NCBI RefSeq assembly: GCF_018413645.1
Contig: NZ_JAHCDA010000003.1
Location: 62,001-126,000 of the forward strand
Direction of reading: 5' to 3'
Source: Roseococcus pinisoli
GTDB lineage: Bacteria > Pseudomonadota > Alphaproteobacteria > Acetobacterales > Acetobacteraceae
DNA: 64,000 nucleotides
The notes under the pieces are model-generated. The model did not search any database, was not told the DNA's origin, and saw nothing but the letters and a program-made list of their open reading frames with translations. Made by a program: the position numbers and the translations under genes. Positions within the stretch are counted from its first letter, which is position 1. Each line of letters starts with the position of its first letter. This document shows positions 54,767-61,565 of the stretch, in pieces.

Positions 54767-55240
54767 TCACACCCGCAGCCACGGATCTCCGCGTCGATAT
54801 CGGTAGAGTACGCGGACGAAGATCGCGCCTGACAGGCGCTTCTGTTCGGCTTCCTCGACGTAGAGCTCGTTGCGGTGCGAGACGCAGTTGATGCACAGGC
54901 CTCCGAGGGTGCGATCCTGGTAGAGCCTGTACTTTAACCAGTTCGTGATGAGGTTTCCTCGCTGGGAGGGCTTCTCCCCTGCGGACAAGGTGGCGCGCCA
55001 TTCGAGGACGACACTGAGCATACAGTAAATGACGTCCGCCTTCTCCTCCTCCTCTTCGGCCGTGTCGTGCACTCCGAGAGAGAAGGCCTTCTTCCAGGAC
55101 TCCTCGGTCAGCGGCGTGCGAGTGACGAGGCTGAACTGAAAGGGGAACGGTCGCTCGACTGGCTGACCTTCGACAATGGACGCAAAGAGGTCGGTGAGTT
55201 TCTCCAGGATCTTGTCCCGGACTGAGAGGGTCTCGGTCAT
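54767..55240 (-). CDS. Tail terminator-like protein (157 aa)
   Basis: MTETLSVRDKILEKLTDLFA; SIVEGQPVERPFPFQFSLVT; the C-terminal part LSGAIFVRVLYRYRRGDPWL is strand-rich. Size, alpha/beta character and position (after the gp10-like gene, before the tube gene) match tail terminators (gpU type), which cap the tail tube. GAAGG is 7 bases before ATG 55240; an in-frame TTG six bases earlier is too close. Moderate confidence. Confidence 0.6.
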   Translation of the reverse strand: MTETLSVRDKILEKLTDLFASIVEGQPVERPFPFQFSLVTRTPLTEESWKKAFSLGVHDTAEEEEEKADVIYCMLSVVLEWRATLSAGEKPSQRGNLITNWLKYRLYQDRTLGGLCINCVSHRNELYVEEAEQKRLSGAIFVRVLYRYRRGDPWLRV

Positions 55241-55242
55241 GC

Positions 55243-55899
55243 TCAAGCCTTCGCGATGTCGAGACGGAGCTGCTCGAGGAGGCGGCTCCCGAGCCGATCG
55301 ACGAAGAAGCTGAGGTTGGACTCCAACGTGGCACGAAGACCGAGGCGTGGGGGCACGTAGACCTTGCTCTTCAGCACATAGAGCGGGATCACCTGTGTTC
55401 CCTCCCTACGGAAGATGATGAGGTTGCCAGCCTTACTCTTGGCCACGAACGTATGGTCCCAGGATCGGGGCGAGGGCTTCAGCGGGACTCCCCTCGAGTC
55501 CATGGCTGCCGGCAGAGGGATGGCGAGGTACTTGGAGTGCTTCGGGACGATCGTGGCGCCGTTTTCCTGCGTCTTGGCGTAGATCAGGTTCGATCCGATG
55601 ACGCCCCGCAGGTTGTTCAAGGTCGTGCCCTCTACGGACACGCTGTCCTGGATGGACTTCACCAAGTTGCCCGTTCGCTTGCTGAGGGTCTTGGGGCCTG
55701 TTGCCGTGGGCCAAGCGCCCCCGTGCCGCGTCGCCAAGGCCTTTCCGGCGGCTCCCAGGTAGGCGGTTAGCTCTTCCCGAGCGGTAGGCACTCCCACAGT
55801 CTCCAGACTGCGCCCCATGCGGACTGCGAGTAGATTGAGGCCGGCTGCCGCGTCCGTGTACCGCTTGGTCCGGAAGTCGAACTCAATCTCGGTGGACAT
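55243..55899 (-). CDS. Neck/tail completion protein, HK97 gp10-like (218 aa)
   Basis: MSTEIEFDFRTKRYTDAAAG, then the signature TLSKRTGNLVKSIQDSVSVE, RGVIGSNLIYAKTQENGATI and YLAIPLPAAM. The order 'R-T-G-N-L-x-x-S-I' then 'Y-A-x-x-x-E-x-G-x-x-I' is that of HK97 gp10-like tail-completion proteins that join head and tail. ATG overlaps the upstream stop. The last 60 residues are helical. Confidence 0.75.
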   Translation of the reverse strand: MSTEIEFDFRTKRYTDAAAGLNLLAVRMGRSLETVGVPTAREELTAYLGAAGKALATRHGGAWPTATGPKTLSKRTGNLVKSIQDSVSVEGTTLNNLRGVIGSNLIYAKTQENGATIVPKHSKYLAIPLPAAMDSRGVPLKPSPRSWDHTFVAKSKAGNLIIFRREGTQVIPLYVLKSKVYVPPRLGLRATLESNLSFFVDRLGSRLLEQLRLDIAKA

Positions 55900-56498
55900 C
55901 AGAGGACCCGGTGGGCGAACGGTAGTATCGAGCTTGGGGCGTAACGGGCCTTCTGGGCGAGGGTGTCGGCCAGCGCGCGCTCGAGGACCTCATTGTTGTT
56001 CGCGATACCGGCCTCCTTGAGCGCCGGATTATTCGTCATCAGGATGCGTGCGAGCATGCTCGCGGCCTCGGCCAGCCAAGGCGGGATACCCGTCTGGGGC
56101 GTGCCAGCGTCGGCCGCTACAAAACCCGCGTCGTAGACGAATCTGTAGACGCCAGGGGAGGGGCGGGTCGTGCGCATGCCTATGCCGCGCTCGAGGTCCC
56201 AAATCCAGGGTCGCCGATCTTCCAAGGGAGACGCCTCGAACGCATCGGCTGATGCACCCCAGAAGACGACAGGGGGTTCCGTGATGAAGCCAGCGGATAG
56301 GCGAAACTGTCGGCGATCGTCCCAGGTGGCCACCTCGAAGGTGTCCTCATGGGTTGCGCGATCGATGGGGGTCCGGAGCCGAGCGGAGAGCTGCGTGGTG
56401 GCGGCTAGGATCGCGGCCTCGGTGGCGATGACATAGTCCGTGATGGCGTCCATGCCCAGGTCCGCGCGAACGGACGCCTCATCAATGAGCCTGAGCAT
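55899..56498 (-). CDS. Head-tail connector (gp6-like) protein (199 aa)
   Basis: MLRLIDEASVRADLGMDAIT begins a helical N-terminus, as in head-tail adaptors (gp6/gp15 type). RQFRLSAGFITEPPVVFWGA and GVYRFVYDAGFVAADAGTPQ are strand-rich; PPWLAEAASMLARILMTNNP is the C-terminal helix. Position directly after the capsid-associated genes fits a connector. Exact subtype not determined. Confidence 0.65.
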   Translation of the reverse strand: MLRLIDEASVRADLGMDAITDYVIATEAAILAATTQLSARLRTPIDRATHEDTFEVATWDDRRQFRLSAGFITEPPVVFWGASADAFEASPLEDRRPWIWDLERGIGMRTTRPSPGVYRFVYDAGFVAADAGTPQTGIPPWLAEAASMLARILMTNNPALKEAGIANNNEVLERALADTLAQKARYAPSSILPFAHRVL

Positions 56499-56525
56499 GG
56501 ATCTTACCTCTTGTTCGGACTGGCC

Positions 56526-56966
56526 TCAGACCGGGACGGCGGGGTCTTCGTCCTTGGCCTCAGCGGGGGCGGGGGCGGGGATGGGGGGCTTGATGATCTT
56601 CACGCGACTGCCAGGAGTGGCCGGGGACGGCTCGGCGACGGGGGGCAGAGCGACGGGGGGCGTCGGCGCCTCCGGCACGGCGATGGTGGCCGAAGCGGTG
56701 GATTCGGGGGCCGGAGCGGCGGGGGCCGGCTCGGAGACAGGCTCGAAGACAGCGGGACGCGGGGCGTTGATCGGCTCGGCCGCAATGGTGAAGTAGCCGG
56801 AGAGTTCGAGCTCTTCCGCCAGCTTCTCGTCGACGACACGGCCCACGGCCGGCTCACCGGTGGGCGAGGTGAACACCCCGCGCGGGCCTTCCTTGGCCGG
56901 CCCATTGGCCCAGATCATATGGCCACGGGCGAAGGTGGCGGCGGCGGTCAGGTACGCGATGGGCAT
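56526..56966 (-). CDS. Proline/alanine-rich head-region protein (146 aa)
   Basis: MPIAYLTAAATFARGHMIWA, then AVGRVVDEKLAEELELSGYF, a small folded start of about 65 residues. The rest (ASATIAVPEAPTPPVALPPV, VKIIKPPIPAPAPAEAKDED) is an extended Pro/Ala-rich tail. It follows the major capsid gene; capsid decoration or a small connector-associated role is possible. No family recognised. Confidence 0.6.
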   Translation of the reverse strand: MPIAYLTAAATFARGHMIWANGPAKEGPRGVFTSPTGEPAVGRVVDEKLAEELELSGYFTIAAEPINAPRPAVFEPVSEPAPAAPAPESTASATIAVPEAPTPPVALPPVAEPSPATPGSRVKIIKPPIPAPAPAEAKDEDPAVPV

Positions 56967-57026
56967 TGGAGGTGGCTCCGTCTGGAGTGGGGGAAGAGGC
57001 CGGGCCGAAGCCCGACCTCAGTCGGC

Positions 57027-58010
57027 TCAGCCGTTGACTTCGACGCCGTAGCCGTAGGCGGTCGCGTCGAGCTCCTCGATCTGGACCGCCACACGGCAGG
57101 TCACGACCATGATGTAGACGCGCTCGGAGATGTTCTTGTCGAACTCCATCGACACCTTCCGCTGGATGCCGAAGATCAGGTTCTGCGGGTTGGTCAGCAG
57201 CACCTTCGGGTCGGGCATCATGTGGACGGCCTCCACGGGGACGCCGTAGGCCGGAACGGGCGAGGAGCCCGTCAGCGTGGCGTCACCCAGCGCCGTGCCA
57301 CGGTTGGCCAGGCTGTCGCGCCACATCGTCTCGGCGTTCACCGAGGTGAAGTAGCGCATCAGCGGCAGGTTCCGCAGATACGGGATCGGGAGCTGCATCT
57401 TGATGTTGCGGAACAGCTCCTTCGTCACGCCGGCGCCAGCGTGATCGTAGATGTGGCCACCCGGGCCGGCCGCGTTCTTCAGGTAGCCGTCGAAGAGCGT
57501 CATGTAGGCTTGGTCGTCGGCGTCTGCCGACGTGTAGGACGTGCTGGAGAGGAGGGCGAGCTCTTCCAGATCAGTCGCGGTGCGCTCGGCGATCATCGAG
57601 AGCAGCGTGTCCTGCAGACCGCCGCGCGAGGCCGCGTTGACCGGATCGTTGGTCGCGGAGGTGGCGCGCTCGATGTTGTCCTCGAGCACGTCGTAGGGCA
57701 GCCGGACCTCGGCGATGACCTCCTTCGTGTTCAGCTCGATCTGGCTGGTCGTCGCCTTGGCACGCTGGGCCTGCGTCAGGGCGACGCTGGATTGTGCCGC
57801 GCGCAGGATGCGCGTGCCGAAGCCGATCTTGTTGATCTTGCGGCTGGGCGAGAGCATCTCGACCACGCGCGCCTGGCGCAGGATCGTCGGCTCCTTGATC
57901 AGCTTCCGGATGAAGGAGTTGCCCTGCTCGGGGAGCAGGGTGCCGCCGTTGGAGGCGAGGTCCGCGATGGCCATGTCGGCCTTACGCAGCAGTTCCTGAT
58001 TGCTCGGCAT
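57027..58010 (-). CDS. Major capsid protein
   Basis: A 327-residue capsid protein: MPSNQELLRKADMAIADLAS, PTILRQARVVEMLSPSRKIN, VRLPYDVLEDNIERATSATN, PLMRYFTSVNAETMWRDSLA and AYGVPVEAVHMMPDPKVLLT. The layout (N-terminal arm, then an E-loop-like 'K-I-N-K-I-G-F-G' strand, then the spine helix) fits the HK97 fold. It comes straight after the protease and scaffold genes. AAGAAGGAC precedes the ATG. Confidence 0.85.
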   Translation of the reverse strand: MPSNQELLRKADMAIADLASNGGTLLPEQGNSFIRKLIKEPTILRQARVVEMLSPSRKINKIGFGTRILRAAQSSVALTQAQRAKATTSQIELNTKEVIAEVRLPYDVLEDNIERATSATNDPVNAASRGGLQDTLLSMIAERTATDLEELALLSSTSYTSADADDQAYMTLFDGYLKNAAGPGGHIYDHAGAGVTKELFRNIKMQLPIPYLRNLPLMRYFTSVNAETMWRDSLANRGTALGDATLTGSSPVPAYGVPVEAVHMMPDPKVLLTNPQNLIFGIQRKVSMEFDKNISERVYIMVVTCRVAVQIEELDATAYGYGVEVNG

Positions 58011-58031
58011 GATGTGCGAAGTCCTTCTTGG

Positions 58032-58811
58032 TCAGACGCGCGCGTAGGCGGTGTCGATGGGGGGCAGGGAGGAACCCGACTCGCTCTTCAGCGTGCGGGA
58101 GGCGGGGTCTCCGTTCGCGTGCCCGGGGACGAAGCCAGAGATGGCGGCATCCTGCTTGCTCACGGCGGTCTCGGCCTTGGCGAGACGATCGCCGAGGTCC
58201 GAAAGCTTGTTCCCCATCTCGCCGAACTGAGCGGAGAGGGGTTGGATGGCGGCCGCGATCGCGGCGGCGAGGGAAGTCTCCAGATCGGCCTTGGTCAGGC
58301 CTTCGGGCTTTGCAGCCGGCTCCTCGGCCTTCTTCGCTTCGTCGGCGACCCGTTCGGCCTCGGCATCCTCTTCGGCCTCGGCATCCTCTTCGGCCTTCTT
58401 GTCTTCGGCGGCCTTGGCCTCTTCGGCGGCGAGTTCCTCGGCGGTCTTCTCGCCGTCCTTGCCGTCGTCCTTGGACAGCGCGGCAAGGCGGGCCTCTTCC
58501 TCGGCGCGGGCGGCAGCACCGCCATCGGACGGCGGCTCGGCCTTCTTCGTGACGGTGAAGCCCTGGCTCTCCATGAGAGCGGTCGCATCCTCGATCGATT
58601 TCTGGAGGGCCTCCGCCTTCTGGGCGGCCTCCGCCGTCACGACAGCGCGGGCGTCCTCCTGCTTACGAAGCGAGGTGCTGAGGTCGATTCCCATCTGGGT
58701 GTCTCCTTTGGTGATCCGGAAGGGCAGTCGGCTCGCACCGCGCTTCACGAGGCTGACGAAGCTGAGCTTCACGCCGCGCAACTCGGTCGCGGGGACGTCA
58801 ATGGTTGGCAC
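58032..58811 (-). CDS. Scaffold-type protein with probable nested start (259 aa)
   Basis: GTG start at 58811 overlaps the protease gene end by 14 bp. The first 39 residues (GVKLSFVSLVKRGASRLPFR) are the short segment often found next to prohead proteases. From M40 (ATG 58694) the protein is charged and helical, with long Ala/Glu/Lys runs (EELAAEEAKAAEDKKAEEDA), as in phage scaffold proteins, ending in GLTKADLETSLAAAIAAAIQ and a helical tail. ATG 58694 has AAAGGAG just upstream and would give a 220-residue product (MGIDLSTSLRKQEDARAVVT), comparable to lambda C/Nu3 nesting. It directs capsid assembly. Confidence 0.75.
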   Translation of the reverse strand: MPTIDVPATELRGVKLSFVSLVKRGASRLPFRITKGDTQMGIDLSTSLRKQEDARAVVTAEAAQKAEALQKSIEDATALMESQGFTVTKKAEPPSDGGAAARAEEEARLAALSKDDGKDGEKTAEELAAEEAKAAEDKKAEEDAEAEEDAEAERVADEAKKAEEPAAKPEGLTKADLETSLAAAIAAAIQPLSAQFGEMGNKLSDLGDRLAKAETAVSKQDAAISGFVPGHANGDPASRTLKSESGSSLPPIDTAYARV

Positions 58812-59409
58812 TGATGGCCTCCACGAAGCTGAAGCGGTGGGCGTGCGGGGCGGCGCCAGATGTCTCAGTCACCGTGCCGCGCTTGATGATGTGCCAGTGG
58901 CCGTCGACCTCATCGGTCTGACCGCCAAGGAACACGCCGTCCTTGTCGTACTTCACGACGAAGGTGTGCTCATGCTCGTGGTTCTTGGTGGTCTGGCCAC
59001 TGAGTCGGTCGGGAATGTCCATGGTCACGATCGTCGGGTGCCGCTCGCCGAACCCATCGAAGGAGAAGCCATTCAGCTCACCCTTCTCGACACGCTCCCA
59101 GACATCCTGCGGGCAACGTACACCCAAGACCCAGGCGCCCTCGATGAAGTCGGGGTCGCCCTTCCGAGCAATGAAGCTCTCGACAACGACCGTCCCGGAC
59201 TCGGTCTGGTTGTGCTCTTCGTCGATGGCGTTCACGAGGCCGGCGCTGACGAAGCCGTGCGCCATCTTGCGGATCTCTTCCGCCGTCATGACGTCGCCCT
59301 GGCTGTCGGGGACGCCGGGTGCGTAGACCTCGCCATAGACCAGGCGCAGCACGGCATCGGCCTTCTTGACGGCCACCTCTCGCGCGACTGGATTTTCGGT
59401 CTGGCTCAT
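58798..59409 (-). CDS. XkdF-like prohead protease (203 aa)
   Basis: MSQTENPVAREVAVKKADAV, then VYGEVYAPGVPDSQGDVMTA, EEHNQTESGTVVVESFIARK and FIEGAWVLGVRCPQDVWERV, then ELNGFSFDGF. This is the XkdF putative serine-protease region of PBSX-type heads. The C-terminal part is histidine-rich (NHEHEHTFVVKYDKDGVFLG, DGHWHIIKRGT, PHAHRF), probably metal binding. It follows a palindrome (59434-59449) 24 bases before ATG 59409, but has no clear SD hairpin. Stop overlaps the next gene. Confidence 0.8.
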   Translation of the reverse strand: MSQTENPVAREVAVKKADAVLRLVYGEVYAPGVPDSQGDVMTAEEIRKMAHGFVSAGLVNAIDEEHNQTESGTVVVESFIARKGDPDFIEGAWVLGVRCPQDVWERVEKGELNGFSFDGFGERHPTIVTMDIPDRLSGQTTKNHEHEHTFVVKYDKDGVFLGGQTDEVDGHWHIIKRGTVTETSGAAPHAHRFSFVEAISANH

Positions 59410-59433
59410 GCGGGGAAAATGACGAGATTTTCC

Positions 59434-59449
59434 GTGCACCCGGGTGCAC
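59434..59449. promoter_or_regulatory. 16-bp palindrome (perfect copy), putative operator
   Basis: GTGCACCCGGGTGCAC, 24 bases upstream of the protease start at 59409. Confidence 0.7.
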
Positions 59450-59478
59450 AAATCTGAGCCGGTAGTGGATGTGAGCCG

Positions 59479-60501
59479 CTACGGCGCCGGCGGGTTCTTC
59501 TTGAGTATCTCGGCGAGTTTCGACCAGAAGCTCTCGGCCTCGGAATCGTGGACCGTAAACGACTGCAGTCCGTCGTTATTTCCTGCGGGAGGCACAGCAG
59601 GCGGGGCGGCTTTGGCGTCACCATCGGCCACGATCAAGCAGCGGCAGCCCGGGTGCCAGGGCGGTAGATTCCACCCCCGAGCTATCAGTTCCTGATTTTC
59701 TAGGCTCTCGAACTCCGCGATGCCGGCCTTGTTCTGGCGTGGAAACGGAGCGGCCGACTTCAGATCCTCGGGATCATCGAGCAGGAGCAAACGCTCGACC
59801 TTTCCCAGCGTGTCCCGCACGGGAAAACGCCTGCCGTTCATGTGGGCGCATATCGGGCAGATGCGGTCGTCCAGCGTTGAGTCGATCTGGTAGTGCGTTT
59901 GGTTGCGCGCCTCTGCCTCCCCCAGCGCCCCAAATGCAACGAGCCGGCTGGTGGTCAGATTGGCGGCGATATCCTTCATCGCCCGACCAGTCCCCATAAC
60001 GACGGCGTTCATCGCGTCGGCCATATCGGCATAAGGATCGTCGGCCTTAAGCAGCCCCTTGGGGGAGCAGCAGAGGTCTCCCTTGATCAGGCCGGGCGTA
60101 CCTTCGGGCAGGGGGGCTCCAGCTCGATAGGCGATGGCGAAGGACGTCACCTGCTTCACCAGCAATTTGCGCATCGAGCGCGTGGCCATCATCTCGGCCT
60201 GGTGGATCGCAGTCTTGATCTGGAGATGCGGCAGAGCCTGCATGTAGCGGCTCTCCTGTATCGGGCCCATGCGGGAGGCCCCGAAGAGGATGGCCGACAC
60301 GGCGAGTTCGCCGAGCTTGGCACGGGTCTCCTGGGAGAACACCGGTGGCGCCCATTTATCGAGGACACCGAGGGCGTTCTCGGGGTGTGCGTGGCTCGCA
60401 GCCTCGTCTGCTACCGCTTGGAGATCGGGCTGGACAGCAGCACCGATGGCGGCAGCGAACGAGGTCTCGACCGCGACGTAGGTCTGGAGCTTAGGCCTCA
60501 C
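59479..60501 (-). CDS. Head morphogenesis protein, MuF/SPP1 gp7-like
   Basis: A 340-residue protein. GTG start at 60501, overlapping the Acb1-like gene by 11 bp. THYQIDSTLDDRICPICAHM, then NGRRFPV and GWNLPPWHPGCRCLIVADGD carry the 'D-x-R-x-C-x-x-C...P-W-H-P-x-C-R-C' zinc-binding core of MuF domains. The N-terminal 200 residues are helical. MuF-type proteins sit in the capsid near the portal; some carry toxin domains, but no C-terminal toxin is attached here. Ends in a proline-rich tail. Confidence 0.85.
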   Translation of the reverse strand: MRPKLQTYVAVETSFAAAIGAAVQPDLQAVADEAASHAHPENALGVLDKWAPPVFSQETRAKLGELAVSAILFGASRMGPIQESRYMQALPHLQIKTAIHQAEMMATRSMRKLLVKQVTSFAIAYRAGAPLPEGTPGLIKGDLCCSPKGLLKADDPYADMADAMNAVVMGTGRAMKDIAANLTTSRLVAFGALGEAEARNQTHYQIDSTLDDRICPICAHMNGRRFPVRDTLGKVERLLLLDDPEDLKSAAPFPRQNKAGIAEFESLENQELIARGWNLPPWHPGCRCLIVADGDAKAAPPAVPPAGNNDGLQSFTVHDSEAESFWSKLAEILKKNPPAP

Positions 60502-60985
60502 GCTTCTCGACCAGAGTGGCCTGGTAGTTGTTCGAGATGGGCGCGAAGATTTCGGGGCCGAATTCGAGAGGACCGGAATATGCGGTCAGGCTGGCGAGAT
60601 CGGCGGGTCCGCTTTCGTAGCTGAGGGTCACATGGGGCTGGTAGGTCTCATGGTCCCAGGACGCGCCGGCGTTCCGGAAGGCCTCGAAACGCCATTGGAG
60701 GCCTTCGCTCTGGAAGCGCAGCACTCGAGCCCCCTTGTCGCCGAGTATCTCGACCATACGAGCGCCGCCCGCCTCAACATAGGCATAGCCATTCCAATCC
60801 GGGTCCACGGCGAACCAATCGATCGGCGTCTTGGAGTAGCAGCAGGTGACGTGCATCTCCTCCTGGGGGACGGTCTTCTCGAAACCGTTCTCCTTCGCCC
60901 ACTTGATCAGGTCATAGGCGTTGAGTAGCCGGCGGCTAACGTAGAGCGGGCGCGGCTCGGACTTCCGGAAGAGGAAGTGGTTCAT
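60491..60985 (-). CDS. acb1: Anti-CBASS protein Acb1-like (2H phosphodiesterase)
   Basis: A 164-residue protein: LYVSRRLLNAYDLIKWAKEN, then HVTCCYSKTPIDW (H45-x-T47), GARVLRFQSEGLQWRFEAFR, NAGASWDHETYQPHVTLSYE (H118-x-T120). The paired H-x-T motifs are the 2H-phosphodiesterase active site, and the flanking residues match the Acb1 family I recall, in which phage enzymes degrade cyclic nucleotide signals of CBASS immunity. Lambda-like heads with Acb1-like genes beside MuF/portal genes are known to me from phage sequences. ATGA overlap with the ADP-ribosyltransferase-like gene. The short start 60985 replaces a longer unsupported frame. Confidence 0.85.
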   Translation of the reverse strand: MNHFLFRKSEPRPLYVSRRLLNAYDLIKWAKENGFEKTVPQEEMHVTCCYSKTPIDWFAVDPDWNGYAYVEAGGARMVEILGDKGARVLRFQSEGLQWRFEAFRNAGASWDHETYQPHVTLSYESGPADLASLTAYSGPLEFGPEIFAPISNNYQATLVEKREA

Positions 60986-61563
60986 GATGTGCCCCCTGAC
61001 TTTCGGAAGACCTTCCCGAGAGCCGTCTGGTTGAAAATTGCGACGACGAGCGCCTTGCCCGAGGCCGCGTCGGTCTCGACCAGGCTGTCGTAGCCTTCGG
61101 CCATCCACGCCTCTCGAAGGGCCGCGTTCTCCGTCTGCTCCTCGTTCCACAGCCGCAGGGGCTGCCCATCCAGGCCCGGGACGGTGAGGCCACCAGGCAG
61201 ATTGAAGATCGGTGGCACGAGCTTCGCCTTCAGCTTCGAGACCTTGGCCTCGACTTCGGTGGTGGTCCCCACGAAAGGGGCCTTGATGGCGTGTTCCGCT
61301 GTCAGCTTCACCTCACCGAAGTCCGCCTTCTCCGGACCCTCGCCTGGGAAGAAGTAGAGGCCCGCCCCCTGCCACGATCTGGCACTGCTTCGCGATAAAT
61401 CATGCGTACCGGCCTCGATCGAGGCGGCTCGCTCCTTGGTCGTGAAGTGCGAGATGACTCCCCCAACGAGGCCAGATGCTTTCGCCGCGAAGCGCCCTAT
61501 CCCGTCTCGGGGCTGATCATCGTCCTTGAGGAGGAGACTGGTCCGTCGGGTGAAGTAGGTCAC
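60982..61563 (-). CDS. Candidate ADP-ribosyltransferase-fold protein (193 aa)
   Basis: GTG start at 61563, with AGGAGA before it and two bases after the portal stop. DDDQPRDGIGRFAAKASG (about 14-31) is a segment common before fused domains in phage head proteins. Residues 36-72 (VISHFTTKERAASIEAGTHD...SWQGAGLYFFPGEG) and the C-terminal EGYDSLVETDA then KALVVAIFNQ follow the order 'H-F/T...G-x-G-x-Y-F...G-Y-D-x-L-V...I-V-x-F-N' of ADP-ribosyltransferase-like folds attached to phage heads. The catalytic glutamate is not obvious, so activity is uncertain. It lies between portal and Acb1-like genes. Confidence 0.45.
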   Translation of the reverse strand: MTYFTRRTSLLLKDDDQPRDGIGRFAAKASGLVGGVISHFTTKERAASIEAGTHDLSRSSARSWQGAGLYFFPGEGPEKADFGEVKLTAEHAIKAPFVGTTTEVEAKVSKLKAKLVPPIFNLPGGLTVPGLDGQPLRLWNEEQTENAALREAWMAEGYDSLVETDAASGKALVVAIFNQTALGKVFRKSGGTS

Positions 61564-61565
61564 GA

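Noticed and set aside
53075-54832. 585-codon plus-strand frame across the tail tube region
   Set aside because: Arg/Gly/His-rich antisense shadow of GC-rich genes; no ribosome site or domain.
56511-58814. 767-codon plus-strand frame opposite capsid genes
   Set aside because: Antisense shadow of the capsid and scaffold genes with typical Gly/Arg/Leu composition.
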